64,000 nucleotides of DNA from Streptomyces termitum (GCF_014650175.1 NZ_BMUL01000013.1:124001-188000), one strand, 5' to 3'; positions 54,630 to 63,433 are shown, counted from the stretch's first letter. Translations and numbers: made by a program. Notes: generated by a model not told the origin, from the sequence alone.

Positions 54630-56102
54630 ATGAACGCGGACACCACGGGAACCCAGCGCGCCCCCCACGCCGTCGTCGTCGGCGGCGGCATCACCGGCCT
54701 CGCCGCCGCCCACCGGCTCCTCGCCGCCGGTCTGCGCGTCACCCTCCTGGAGTCCGGGGGGCGGTTCGGCGGAAAGCTGCTCGCCGGGGAGATCGCCGGG
54801 GCGCCCGTGGACCTCGGCGCCGAGTCCCTGCTCGCCCGCCGCCCCGAGGCCGTCGCCCTCGCCGAGGCCGCCGGACTCGGCGACCGGCTCCAGGCCCCCG
54901 CCACCACCACCGCCTCCGTCTGGTCGCGCGGCGGCCTCGTCCCCATGCCCAAGGGCCACGTCATGGGCGTCCCCGGCGACCCCGCCGCCCTCGCCGGACT
55001 CCTCCCCGAGGAGGCGCTGCGCCGCGTCGCCGGGGACCTCGACCTGCCGCCGACCGAGATCGGCGACGACACCGCCATCGGCGCGTACGTCGCCGCGCGC
55101 ATGGGCCACGAGGTCGTCGACCGGCTCGTCGAGCCCCTCCTCGGCGGCGTCTACGCCGGTGACGCCTACCGCATCTCCATGAAGGCCGCCGTCCCCGCCC
55201 TCTTCGAGGCCGCCCGCCGCCACCCCACCCTCACCGCCGCCGTCCACGCCGTGCAGGCCGCCGGGGCGGCCGTCCCCGACGACGCCGCGGGCGCCGCCAC
55301 CGGCCTCGGCGGCTCCGTCTTCGCCGGTATCTCCGGCGGCGTCGGCACCCTCCCCGGCGCCGTCGCCGACACCGTCCGCGCCGCCGGCGGCACCCTCCTC
55401 ACCGGCGCCCCGGCCACCGCCCTGCTCCGCGAGGGCGCCGGCTGGCGGGTGGTGACCCCGGAGCGCGTCCTCGACGCCGACGCCGTCGTCCTCGCCGTGC
55501 CCGCCCCCGCCGCCGCCGGCCTCCTCGGCGGCCACGCGCCGCGCGCCGCCGCGCTCCTCGACACGATCGAGTACGCCTCCATGGCCCTGGTCACGCTGGC
55601 CTTCCGGCGCGCCGGCCTGCCCGCCCTGCCCGGCTCCGGCTTCCTCGTCCCGCCCGTCGACGGCCACACCATCAAGGCGTCCACCTTCTCCAGCCAGAAG
55701 TGGCGCTGGGTCGGCGAGGCTGCGCCCGACCTCTTCGTGCTCCGCACCTCCGTCGGCCGGCACGGCGAGGAGGCCCACCTGCACCGCGACGACGAGGACC
55801 TGGTCGCCGCCTCCCTCAAGGACCTCGGCGCCGCCACCGGCCTCGCCGCCCGGCCCGTCGCCACCACCGTGACCCGCTGGAACGGCGGCCTGCCGCAGTA
55901 CCCCGTGGGCCACCTGGACCGGGTCGCCCGCCTCCGCGCGGCCCTCGCCGGGCTGCCCGGCCTGGCCCTCGCGGGCGCCGCGTACGACGGCGTCGGCATC
56001 CCCGCCTGCGTCGCCTCCGCCCACCGCGCGGCCGACGCCGTGGCCGGGGAGATCCTCGCCACGTCGAAAAGCACCCACCCCGGTGCGGGGCACTCCTCGT
56101 GA
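54630..56102 (+). CDS. hemY: Coproporphyrinogen III / protoporphyrinogen oxidase (HemY/CgoX)
   Basis: The 490-residue flavoenzyme has an FAD motif (AVVVGGGITGLAAAHRL), GGRFGGKL, the amine-oxidase-like ALLTGAPATALL segment and a C-terminal FAD contact (GAAYDGVGIPACVASAHRAADAV). In actinobacteria this family oxidises coproporphyrinogen III to coproporphyrin III rather than making protoporphyrin. The neighbour chdC then finishes haem after iron insertion. The ATG at 54630 is 17 nt upstream-spaced from chdC at the other end. Older annotations call it HemG. Confidence 0.93.
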   Translation: MNADTTGTQRAPHAVVVGGGITGLAAAHRLLAAGLRVTLLESGGRFGGKLLAGEIAGAPVDLGAESLLARRPEAVALAEAAGLGDRLQAPATTTASVWSRGGLVPMPKGHVMGVPGDPAALAGLLPEEALRRVAGDLDLPPTEIGDDTAIGAYVAARMGHEVVDRLVEPLLGGVYAGDAYRISMKAAVPALFEAARRHPTLTAAVHAVQAAGAAVPDDAAGAATGLGGSVFAGISGGVGTLPGAVADTVRAAGGTLLTGAPATALLREGAGWRVVTPERVLDADAVVLAVPAPAAAGLLGGHAPRAAALLDTIEYASMALVTLAFRRAGLPALPGSGFLVPPVDGHTIKASTFSSQKWRWVGEAAPDLFVLRTSVGRHGEEAHLHRDDEDLVAASLKDLGAATGLAARPVATTVTRWNGGLPQYPVGHLDRVARLRAALAGLPGLALAGAAYDGVGIPACVASAHRAADAVAGEILATSKSTHPGAGHSS

Positions 56103-56119
56103 AGGGCGAGAATAGGCGT

Positions 56120-56833
56120 ATGAGTGCGCCCGAAAAGATCCCGAACGCCGGTAAGAAGGCGAAGGACCTCAACGAGGTCATCCGCTACACCCTGTGGTCC
56201 GTCTTCAAGCTGCGCGACGTTCTGCCCGAGGACCGGGCCGGTTACGCCGACGAGGTCCAGGAGCTGTTCGACCAGCTCGCCGCCAAGGACGTCACCATCC
56301 GGGGCACGTACGACCTCTCCGGTCTGCGCGCCGACGCCGACGTCATGATCTGGTGGCACGCCGAGACCAGCGACCAGCTCCAGGAGGCGTACAGCCTCTT
56401 CCGCCGCACCCGGCTCGGCCGCGCCCTCGAACCGGTCTGGTCGAACATGGCGCTGCACCGCCCCGCCGAGTTCAACAAGTCGCACATCCCGGCCTTCCTC
56501 GCCGACGAGACCCCCCGCGACTACGTCTCGGTCTACCCCTTCGTCCGCTCCTACGACTGGTACCTGCTGCCGGACGAGGACCGCCGCCGGATGCTCGCCG
56601 ACCACGGCAAGATGGCCCGGGGCTACCCCGACGTCCGCGCCAACACGGTCGCCTCCTTCTCCCTCGGCGACTACGAGTGGATCCTCGCCTTCGAGGCCGA
56701 CGAGCTGCACCGCATCGTCGACCTCATGCGGCACCTGCGCGCCTCCGAGGCACGCCTGCACGTCCGCGAGGAGATCCCCTTCTACACCGGCCGCCGCAAG
56801 GACGTCGCGGACCTGGTGGCGGGCCTGGCCTGA
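56120..56833 (+). CDS. chdC: Coproheme decarboxylase ChdC (HemQ)
   Basis: The 237-residue protein converts coprohaem to haem b by two peroxide-driven decarboxylations. Family features are LNEVIRYTLWSVFKL at the start, RADADVMIWWHAE, the YVSVYPFVRSYDWYLLP segment with the catalytic tyrosine region, MLADHGKMARGYPDV with the haem-ligand histidine loop, and LGDYEWILAFEADELHRIVDLMRHLR at the end. It lies 17 nt after hemY, so the two are one operon. The ATG at 56120 is in frame and followed by the usual short polar N-terminus. Confidence 0.95.
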   Translation: MSAPEKIPNAGKKAKDLNEVIRYTLWSVFKLRDVLPEDRAGYADEVQELFDQLAAKDVTIRGTYDLSGLRADADVMIWWHAETSDQLQEAYSLFRRTRLGRALEPVWSNMALHRPAEFNKSHIPAFLADETPRDYVSVYPFVRSYDWYLLPDEDRRRMLADHGKMARGYPDVRANTVASFSLGDYEWILAFEADELHRIVDLMRHLRASEARLHVREEIPFYTGRRKDVADLVAGLA

Positions 56834-56852
56834 CGGCCCCACGACCTGGTGG

Positions 56853-56980
56853 CGCCCCGGCATCCCGCCGGGGCGTTCGCCCCTCGACCCGGAAGATCAG
56901 ACGGTGGCCACGCCATGGTCCGCCGCTCCAGCGACACCGGGTCCGGCTCCGGGTGCGGCGCGCTTCCAGCGCGCCGCACC
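56853..56980. terminator. Double terminator between chdC and the converging MNIO operon
   Basis: Two hairpins occur: CGCCCCGGC/GCCGGGGCG at 56853... to 56875 and a 12-bp stem GGTGCGGCGCGC with complement and TTCCA loop at 56952-56980, the latter followed by a short pyrimidine run. Confidence 0.8.
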
Positions 56981-57011
56981 GGCGTCTTTCCGGGGTCGTT
57001 CCCCCCGGTCC

Positions 57012-58019
57012 TCAGCCGCTCGATCCGCAGGACGAGCCGCACGAGGACGACGAGGACGAACCGCACGACGAGGACGACGAACCGCAGGACGACGAGGAAC
57101 CGCACGAGGACGACGAGCCGCAGGACGAGCCCGGCCCCGTGTCCGCGCCGGGGTCCGAGCCCCAGCCGTCCCCGCCGCCCGACGCGCCGCCCCCGCACCA
57201 CAGCATCAGGGCCGCCGCCGTACTCGTGTCCGACGACGTGTTGCGGTACGACCCCGATCCCGCCGTCCGGGGGCCCTGGGCCCGCGCCGCGTCCCGCAGG
57301 TGCTCCCGCAGCTCCCGGTCCGGCAGCGCCCTGACCCCGTGCAGGGCCACCATGGTGACCGCGTCGCCGCCCGGCCCGTACGTCCTCCGGTACGCGGCCA
57401 GCGCCGCCTTCCCGGCCCCGCTGAGCGGCCCGGAGGCCCCCGCCAGACAGATCGCGGCGGTCACGAAGCCGCCGAAGAACAGCGGCAGGACCAGCACGAA
57501 GAACGGCACGCCCTCGTGGTCGCCCGAGGCCCACAGCACGACGCTCGCCACCCCCGCCAGCGGCAGCAGCAGGAACGAGGCCACGAGCAGGCAGACGGCC
57601 CAGATCCGCACCGGGCGGCGGTGCTCCGGCCGGGTCACCAGGCCGCGCGCGGCGAGCCGGTGGCCGATCTCCTGGACCGCCGGGCGGAGCATCACGCTCA
57701 GCCGCACGTGGTGCAGGGCCCCGCTCGGGGCGTCCGCGTGGGCGTCGAGCACCGTCCGCTCCACCGGGTCGTGGGCGATCCGGTGGACGACCGCGACCAC
57801 GCCGGGCCCGCCGACGGCCAGCCGCCCGTCGGCGTGCATCGCGGCGAGCGCCGCGTCCGCGACCCGGCCGGGACCGCCGCCGAGGAACGCGGCCTCGTAC
57901 ACGTCGAGGACCGGCCCGCCGGGGCCGCCCCGCGCGCGGCGGGAGAGGACGACGAGCCGGGCCAGCGCGGCGAGCCCGGCGGCGTACAGCAGCACGAGGA
58001 GCACGGTCATGCCGGTCAC
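57012..58019 (-). CDS. TIGR04222-type membrane protein with Cys-Gly-Ser repeat tail
   Basis: The 335-residue protein has a membrane helix at about 5-23, a basic cytoplasmic loop with LDVYEAAFLGGGPGRVADAALAAMHADGRL (the TIGR04222 core), and helices at about 138-164 and 170-194. A soluble segment carries the TYGPGGDAV region. Residues 298-335 are almost only Cys, Gly and Ser, with cysteines at 300, 306, 312, 319, 327 and 331, each followed by Gly-Ser repeats; one more Cys is at 275. Positive charges place the tail in the cytoplasm. The GTG at 58019 overlaps the MNIO stop by 4 nt; an ATG at 58010 is possible. The tail is the likely target of the neighbouring MNIO enzyme. Confidence 0.8.
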   Translation of the reverse strand: MTGMTVLLVLLYAAGLAALARLVVLSRRARGGPGGPVLDVYEAAFLGGGPGRVADAALAAMHADGRLAVGGPGVVAVVHRIAHDPVERTVLDAHADAPSGALHHVRLSVMLRPAVQEIGHRLAARGLVTRPEHRRPVRIWAVCLLVASFLLLPLAGVASVVLWASGDHEGVPFFVLVLPLFFGGFVTAAICLAGASGPLSGAGKAALAAYRRTYGPGGDAVTMVALHGVRALPDRELREHLRDAARAQGPRTAGSGSYRNTSSDTSTAAALMLWCGGGASGGGDGWGSDPGADTGPGSSCGSSSSCGSSSSCGSSSSSCGSSSSSSCGSSCGSSG

Positions 58020-59518
58020 CGCCCCAGCGCGTGCCGGGCGGCCCGCAGGACGCGGCCCGCGAGACCGGGCGGACGGACGTCGGCGCGCTCCCGCCACCAG
58101 CGGGTCAGCTCCCGCCGCTCCGGGTGCCCGGCCAGGAGCAGCCCCTCGACGAAGTCGAGCGCGTCCCGCCGGTAGCTCCCGGGCATCGGGCGGCTGCGCG
58201 CGTACGCGGCGAACGCGGGCCGGAACCCGTCGCCGAGCAGCTCCGGCAGCTCCGGCGCGATCCGCGCCACCACCGAGGCCCGCTTCCCGACCAGCGCCCG
58301 GCTCTGCACCCTCAGCCGCCGCACGTCGAAGCCCTCCGGCGCGGGGGTCCCGGCGACCAGCGCGGACAGCAGTGCCGCCTGCGCGAGCCCGACCCGCTGC
58401 CGGACCGCCTCCCCGCCGCGCGCCGGTACGGCGGGGGCGGCGGGGGCGGTCGCCGTGGGGCGCGGCTTCGTTCGGACAGCCGTCGCGGCCGTCGCAGCCG
58501 TCGCAGCCGTCGTGGCGGGCACGGCGGCCGGGAGCGCGGCCGGGGCCGGGCGGGGGGACGGCATGAGGCCGCCCGAGACGCGGGCGCCCGCGCCGATCAG
58601 GAGCGGCTCGCCGCCGGCCAGGGCGCGGCCCGCGCGCAGGGCCGCCGCGCCGACGCCGTGCCGGGCGGCCGCCGGTACGCGCGCCGGGGCGCGCCGGGCC
58701 GAGGCCACCGTCGTACGGATCGCGGCCAGCTCGGCGGCGAGTTCGTCCGCAGCCGGGAAGTGGTCGTCCCGCTCCAGCAGCACGCCGGGCGGGGCGACCC
58801 GTCCGGCCAGGTCGGCCAGCACGTCCAGGACGGCCTCCGGCACCGGGTGCGCGTGGGTGTCGTGCCAGACCCCGTCCCGCTCGATCCCGCCCGCCACGTG
58901 GACGTACGCGATCGCCTCCACCGGCAGCTCGGACAGCGCGCGCGCCGGGTCCTCGCCCCGGTTGACGCGGTTGGTGTGGAGGTTGGCGACGTCGATGAGG
59001 AGCCGCACCCCCGTGCGCTCCACCAGCTCCGCCAGGAAGCGGCCCTCCGACATCTCCTCGCCCGGCCAGGAGAACAGCGCGGCGATGTTCTCCAGGGCCA
59101 GCGGCACCGGCAGGGACTCCTGCGCGATCCGCACGTTCTCGCAGAGCACGTCCAGCGCTTCCCGGGTGTGCGGGACCGGCAGCAGGTGCCCGGCCTCCAG
59201 CGCCGGGGACGCGGTCAGCGGCCCCCCGGCCCGGACGAACGCGATGTGCTCGGTGACCAGCGGCGCCCCCAGCGCCTCCGCCTTCGCGGCCAGCGCGGCG
59301 AGCCGCTCCGGGTCCGGCCGGTCCGCGCCGCCGAGTCCCAGCGACACCCCGTGCGGCACCACCGTGACGCCCCGCTCGCGCAGCCGGACCAGCGGGTCGG
59401 GCAGGTGGCCGGCGCAGATGTTCTCCGCGACGACCTCCACCCAGTCGATGCCGGGCAGTGCCTCGACCGCGTCCGCGATCTCGGGACGCCAGCCGATGCC
59501 GATGCCGAGTTCCGTCAT
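58016..59518 (-). CDS. MNIO (DUF692) peptide-modifying enzyme fused to a partner-like C-domain
   Basis: Residues 1-280 are a DUF692/MNIO TIM barrel: IGIGWRPEI, VEVVAENI, VVPHGVSLGLG (H56), LVTEHIAF (H91), LALENIAAL (E143), LLIDVANLHTN (D176, H181), YVHVAGG (H207), HDTHAHPVP and LLERDDHFP (E249). MNIOs hold two or three irons and rebuild cysteine or neighbouring residues in ribosomal peptides (MbnB, TglH, ChrH, BufB). After an Ala/Pro/Thr-rich linker (about 315-365), residues 373-463 resemble the small DUF2063-like partner proteins that present substrate to the enzyme. The ATG at 59518 follows GGAGGGGGA. The stop overlaps the Cys-tail membrane-protein gene. Confidence 0.8.
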   Translation of the reverse strand: MTELGIGIGWRPEIADAVEALPGIDWVEVVAENICAGHLPDPLVRLRERGVTVVPHGVSLGLGGADRPDPERLAALAAKAEALGAPLVTEHIAFVRAGGPLTASPALEAGHLLPVPHTREALDVLCENVRIAQESLPVPLALENIAALFSWPGEEMSEGRFLAELVERTGVRLLIDVANLHTNRVNRGEDPARALSELPVEAIAYVHVAGGIERDGVWHDTHAHPVPEAVLDVLADLAGRVAPPGVLLERDDHFPAADELAAELAAIRTTVASARRAPARVPAAARHGVGAAALRAGRALAGGEPLLIGAGARVSGGLMPSPRPAPAALPAAVPATTAATAATAATAVRTKPRPTATAPAAPAVPARGGEAVRQRVGLAQAALLSALVAGTPAPEGFDVRRLRVQSRALVGKRASVVARIAPELPELLGDGFRPAFAAYARSRPMPGSYRRDALDFVEGLLLAGHPERRELTRWWRERADVRPPGLAGRVLRAARHALGR

Positions 59519-59592
59519 GTCCCCCTCCTTCGTTCCCCCGTCCCCCACGTGATGACCGCCGCGCCCCCGGACGAACCGCGTCCGGGGGAGGT

Positions 59593-60294
59593 TCAGAGCT
59601 TGATTTGAGGTTCCAGCACACCGGGGAAGGCCGACACCACCGTGCAGCTCCCCGGGGCGATCTCCGTGAAGCCCGCGTCGCGGACCACCGGCAGGCCGCT
59701 CGCGGCCAGCGCGGGCCAGTCGGCGGGGGCGGCGGCGCGCACCGAGAGCGGAAAACCGGCCGCGCGCCACGCCGTCCGGGCCGGCTCGTCCAGCGCCCAC
59801 CACAGCAACTGCGCGCCGTGCCCGGCCTGGGCCATCTCCTTGCCCGCCGACATCCCCAGCTCCGGGTTGGTCCACAGGACGGCGCCGCCGCCGTCGGCCG
59901 GGCCGGGCGGGGCCGGGTCGTCGAGGTCGGTGCCGGACACCTGGAGGCGCGCCAGGTCCTTGGGCCAGCCGTCCAGCGGTACTGGCGGGAAGACCCGTAC
60001 CTCCGCCTCCCGGCCGGTCACCGTGATGCCGGGCAGCGCCTCGGCCCGCCGCCACTCCGCCCCGCGCGCCCGCCGCACCACCTTGCGGATCCGGGCGTCC
60101 TCCCACGCCGCGACCGACTCGGCCCACTCGCCCCCGTCGAGCGCCCGCTCGTCCGTCAGGAGCCGGAGCACCGCCCGCGCGGCGGTCTCCAGGGCGTCGG
60201 TACGGGCCGGCGGCGCGTCGCGCTCGATGCGGACCACGAGGGGCAGGACGTACTGCGGCTTCTCGTCGCGGGGATCGGTGTCGTTGCTGCTCAC
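59593..60294 (-). CDS. Peptidyl-tRNA hydrolase PTH2-like protein
   Basis: The 233-residue protein has a PTH2-type core: QYVLPLVVRIERD near the start, then after a long insert LGMSAGKEMAQAGHGAQLLWWAL, which matches the K-x-x-A-Q-x-x-H-A segment of archaeal/eukaryotic-type peptidyl-tRNA hydrolases. That family frees tRNA from dropped-off peptides. The middle is longer than usual and lacks clear homology, so activity is uncertain. The GTG at 60294 begins MSSNDTDPRDEKP. It lies 74 nt after (downstream of) the MNIO promoter region on the same strand. Confidence 0.7.
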   Translation of the reverse strand: MSSNDTDPRDEKPQYVLPLVVRIERDAPPARTDALETAARAVLRLLTDERALDGGEWAESVAAWEDARIRKVVRRARGAEWRRAEALPGITVTGREAEVRVFPPVPLDGWPKDLARLQVSGTDLDDPAPPGPADGGGAVLWTNPELGMSAGKEMAQAGHGAQLLWWALDEPARTAWRAAGFPLSVRAAAPADWPALAASGLPVVRDAGFTEIAPGSCTVVSAFPGVLEPQIKL

Positions 60295-60345
60295 CCGGCC
60301 AGTCTGCCACCGCTGTGGGGGGAGCTTGGATCCCACCTCCTGGGG

Positions 60346-60393
60346 CCAATATCCGGGATCCAGCATCCAAGATCCCGGATATTGGATCCCGGA
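60346..60393. repeat. GATC-rich inverted-repeat cluster in a divergent promoter region
   Basis: CCAATATCCGGGATC (60346-60360) and GATCCCGGATATTGG (60371-60385) are perfect 15-nt inverted arms around a 10-nt centre. A second overlapping palindrome, TTGGATC-CCG-GATCCAA, spans about 60382-60398. The region lies between the divergent PTH2 and zinc-ribbon genes. Confidence 0.75.
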
Positions 60394-60427
60394 TCCAAGA
60401 TCCAGCCCCCGGAGTAGCCTCGGTCCC

Positions 60428-60607
60428 ATGACCGAGGAATCCTGCGCCCCCGCGCGCGAGCCGCTTCCGCCGAAGGCGGCCGAGGGGCCGTACGCGCGCT
60501 GTGTGCTCTGCCTGGAGCCGACCGAGTACGCGGAGTCCGTGAAGGGCGTCGTGCTGTGCCCGGTCTGCGAGTGGCAGGAGGCGCAGCGCAACGCCTGCTC
60601 GGACTGA
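60428..60607 (+). CDS. Small zinc-ribbon-like protein
   Basis: The 59-residue protein has two C-x2-C pairs (ARCVLCLEPTEYAES and GVVLCPVCEWQEAQ) and a final cysteine, the layout of a zinc ribbon. Small proteins of this kind may bind nucleic acid or partner proteins. The ATG at 60428 follows the inverted-repeat cluster. No close family is recognised. Confidence 0.65.
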   Translation: MTEESCAPAREPLPPKAAEGPYARCVLCLEPTEYAESVKGVVLCPVCEWQEAQRNACSD

Positions 60608-60671
60608 CCCGTCCGACGGGAGGAAGCCGTTTCCCTTCGCAAGCTAGTCAAGTTTGATTAGAGTGGGGCGC

Positions 60672-61373
60672 ATGGCCGAGCGAACCGTTCCGATCCTCCC
60701 GTGTCCGACGCTCCAGCCCGTCCTCGACTTCTACGAGGCCCTCGGGTTCGAGACCACCTTCCGGCAGAAGAGTCCCACCCCGTACGCGGTCGTGGTGCGC
60801 GGCGGCATCGAGCTCCAGTTCTTCGGGGTGAAGGGGTACGACCCCGCCGCCTCCCTGAGCACCTGTTACGTCGTCACCGACGACGTCGACGCGCTGCACG
60901 CCGCCTTCCGCGCGGGGCTCAAGGCCGCGTACGGGCGGGTCCCGGTCCGGGGGCTGCCGCGCCTCGGGGCGCTCAGGGACACCTCGTACGGCGTGCGGCA
61001 GTTCCTCGTGACCGACCCCGGCGGCAACTGCGTCCGGGTCGGGCAGCCGGTGCGGGACGAGCACCACCACACACCGGCCCCGGCGGAGACCTTCGCCCGC
61101 GCCCTGCACCACGCCGCGCTCCTCGCGGACTCCAAGGAGGACCCGGCCGGGGCGGCGCGGATCATCGACCGGGCCCTCGGGCTGCCGGACGAACGGCCCG
61201 CGCCGGCGCAACTGCTGCGGCTCCTGGTGCTCCGCGCCGACGTCGCCGGGCGGCTCGGCGACGAGGAGGCGGCCCGGACCGCGCTCGCCGGGGCCGCCGC
61301 GGTGCCGCTCACGGCGGCGGACCGGGAGGCGGTCCGCGACGAACTCGGACGCCTGGCGGAACTGCGGGACTGA
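60672..61373 (+). CDS. VOC-superfamily protein (glyoxalase/bleomycin-resistance fold) with helical C-domain
   Basis: Residues 1-125 form a VOC fold: PCPTLQPVLDFYEALGFETTF, IELQFFGVKGYDP, STCYVVTDDVDALHAAF and VRQFLVTDPGGNCVRVGQP. This is the bleomycin-binding (Ble) layout with its early P-C-P and late D-P-G-G-N. Residues 140-233 are a helical segment with tetratricopeptide-like character (ALHHAALLADSKEDPAGAARIIDRAL). The ligand is unknown. The ATG at 60672 has GTGGGG close upstream. Confidence 0.75.
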   Translation: MAERTVPILPCPTLQPVLDFYEALGFETTFRQKSPTPYAVVVRGGIELQFFGVKGYDPAASLSTCYVVTDDVDALHAAFRAGLKAAYGRVPVRGLPRLGALRDTSYGVRQFLVTDPGGNCVRVGQPVRDEHHHTPAPAETFARALHHAALLADSKEDPAGAARIIDRALGLPDERPAPAQLLRLLVLRADVAGRLGDEEAARTALAGAAAVPLTAADREAVRDELGRLAELRD

Positions 61374-61380
61374 CCCCGGA

Positions 61381-62295
61381 TCAGCGCGTTCGCATCAGTT
61401 CGGAGACCTTCACGAAGCGGTAGCCGCGGGCGCGGAGTTCGGGGACGACGCGGCGGATCGCCCGCTCGGTGGCGGGGGCGGCGCTGCGGGTGCAGTGCAG
61501 GACGACCAGGGAGCCGGGCCGCACGCCGGAGAGGACCTGTTCCGCGACCGCGTCGGGGTCCTTCGCGAAGGCGTCGCCGCCGACGACGTCCCACTGGACG
61601 GCGGTGACGCGCGCCGGGGCGAGGGCGCGCCGGGCGGTGTCGTCGTAGCAGCCGCCGGGGAAGCGGAAGTAGGGGACGACGTTGACCGCCCCGGCGTCCC
61701 GGAAGGATTCGAAGGCGCGCCGCACGTCGGAGGCCATGTCGGGGACGGCGACGGTCGGCAGGCCGTAGCAGGGCTCGGCGAAGGCGTAGTGGCTGTAGGA
61801 GTGGTTGGCGATCTCGAAGCGGGGGTCGGTGCCGATCGACCTGGCCTGGTCGGGGTACTCCTCCGCCCAGCGGCCGGTCATGAAGACGGTGGCGTCGACC
61901 TTCAGGCGCCGCAGGGTAGCGATCAGTTCGGGGTTGTCGAAGTGCTCGCCGGCGGCGGCGCGGGGCCCCTGGTCGGCGGTCATGTCGGCGTCGAAGGTGA
62001 GCGCGACGACCTTCTCCGCGCTCCGGTCGGTCCGCCGCTCGTAGACGGGCGTGAGGCCCTGGGGCCCGGGCGCCAGGGTGGGGACGGCGGCGGGCGCGTG
62101 CTTCGGTCCGGCGGCGGCGGTGGGCCGCGCGCCCGGCTCCGTGCCCGCCGTGCCCGCAGTGGCCGACGCGCCCGCCGTGGCCGTCACCGGGGCGGGCCCG
62201 ACCGAGGTGGAGGAGGTGGCGGGGCCTCCGCCGCAGCCGACCAGAACGGCACCCAGCAGACCGTAAACCGCCATTTTCCGTGCAGGAATGTTCAC
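61381..62295 (-). CDS. Polysaccharide deacetylase (NodB domain) lipoprotein
   Basis: The 304-residue protein has a signal peptide with lipobox LVGC and an Ala/Thr/Pro-rich linker. The NodB domain has motif 1 ALTFDADMT, motif 2 HSYSHYAF, RFPGGCYDD and a C-terminal VVLHC. It should remove N- or O-acetyl groups from chitin-like or wall polysaccharide outside the cell with a bound metal. The first motif reads TFDAD instead of TFDDG, a known variant. The GTG at 62295 begins the signal peptide. It is convergent with the VOC gene, 7 nt apart. Confidence 0.85.
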   Translation of the reverse strand: MNIPARKMAVYGLLGAVLVGCGGGPATSSTSVGPAPVTATAGASATAGTAGTEPGARPTAAAGPKHAPAAVPTLAPGPQGLTPVYERRTDRSAEKVVALTFDADMTADQGPRAAAGEHFDNPELIATLRRLKVDATVFMTGRWAEEYPDQARSIGTDPRFEIANHSYSHYAFAEPCYGLPTVAVPDMASDVRRAFESFRDAGAVNVVPYFRFPGGCYDDTARRALAPARVTAVQWDVVGGDAFAKDPDAVAEQVLSGVRPGSLVVLHCTRSAAPATERAIRRVVPELRARGYRFVKVSELMRTR

Positions 62296-62407
62296 GATCG
62301 GAAGTTATACGACCAAAGTATCGAACGCTCGTGACGTGGCAGGGGCGAGCCCCGAGACCACGCGGCCGGGCCCGACGCCCCGTGCCCGGTCGCGTGTCCG
62401 GCAGCCG

Positions 62408-63433
62408 TCAGGCGGCGGGGTCGGGAGCCGTGCCGCCCGGAGCGTCCGGGACGGTGAGCCAGCCCCGCCGTGAGGCCAGTGCCCCGGCCTGGAAACGGCT
62501 CCGCGCCCCCAGCGTCTCCATGATCCCGGCCACCGTCCGGCGCGTGGTGCGGGTGGAGACGCCGAGCCGCTTCGAGATGACCTCGTCGGTGTGCCCGTGC
62601 TCCAGGAGCCGCAATGTCTCGCGCTCCTGCGAAGTCAGCCCCCGCTGGTCGCGCTCCCGCGCCGAGCCGAGCCGGTCGGCCCGGTCCCAGGCGAGGTCGA
62701 AGAGGGTGCACAGGGCGGTGAGGGTGCCGTCCCCCGTCAGCAGGACGGCGCTGTGTCCGCTGTTCTCGCCGTGCACGGGCAGGATGGCGATCCGCCGGTC
62801 GAGGATGGTCATGCGGACCGGCACGTCGGGGGTGGTGCGGACCTCGCCGCCCCGGGACGCCAGCCAGTGCGCGTACTCCGTCCCGGCCGGGACGTTGCGC
62901 AGGGACTCGGGGTAGAGGGTGCGCATCCGGATCCCGCGGTCCAGCGTCTCCGCGTCCAGCGGCTTGGCCGCCGCGATGTTCTGGGCGTCGGGCGCGTCCG
63001 GCACGAACGCCATGATCTCGTGCTCGATGTGGCGGCTCAGCTCCGCGAGCCGGTCGCGGATGCGGTCCACGCCGACCAGCGTCTCCACCCCGGCGGAGTC
63101 GGCCGGGGGCCGGTGCCCGACCCACTCCGCGATGAGCTGGGCGGCGGCGGCCCGGGACGCCTCCAGTCTCTGCTGCTGAGCGAGGAGTTCCGCCTTCTGC
63201 CGGGCGAGCAGCGACTCCATCGCCAGCTCGGGGCTGACCGGGTGGAGCCGGCTCCGTTCGGTGGCGGAGGGGCGGAGGAGAGAGAGCTCGCTGAGCCGGT
63301 CGAACGCCTCCCGGACGACCTCCTCGGGCAGGGCCAGGGCGGCCGCCAGTTCCGCGATGCCCCAGTCGGAGTGCTGGAGCAGCGTCCGATAGATGCTTTC
63401 TGTTCGTGTGTCGATCCCCAGTGCGTCAAGCAA
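62408..63433 (-). CDS. LuxR-type regulator with TrmB/HTH-like N-terminus
   Basis: The 341-residue protein starts with a winged-helix-like domain (IYRTLLQHSDWGIAELAAALALPEEVVREAFDRL), a helix-rich middle, and ends with a LuxR helix-turn-helix (LTSQERETLRLLEHGHTDEVISKRLGVSTRTTRRTVAGIM). This two-HTH architecture is common in Streptomyces regulators of unknown signals. The TTG at 63433 was chosen because GGGGGG lies 6 nt upstream; longer frames use weaker sites. It is divergent from the small protein at 63605. Confidence 0.75.
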   Translation of the reverse strand: MLDALGIDTRTESIYRTLLQHSDWGIAELAAALALPEEVVREAFDRLSELSLLRPSATERSRLHPVSPELAMESLLARQKAELLAQQQRLEASRAAAAQLIAEWVGHRPPADSAGVETLVGVDRIRDRLAELSRHIEHEIMAFVPDAPDAQNIAAAKPLDAETLDRGIRMRTLYPESLRNVPAGTEYAHWLASRGGEVRTTPDVPVRMTILDRRIAILPVHGENSGHSAVLLTGDGTLTALCTLFDLAWDRADRLGSARERDQRGLTSQERETLRLLEHGHTDEVISKRLGVSTRTTRRTVAGIMETLGARSRFQAGALASRRGWLTVPDAPGGTAPDPAA

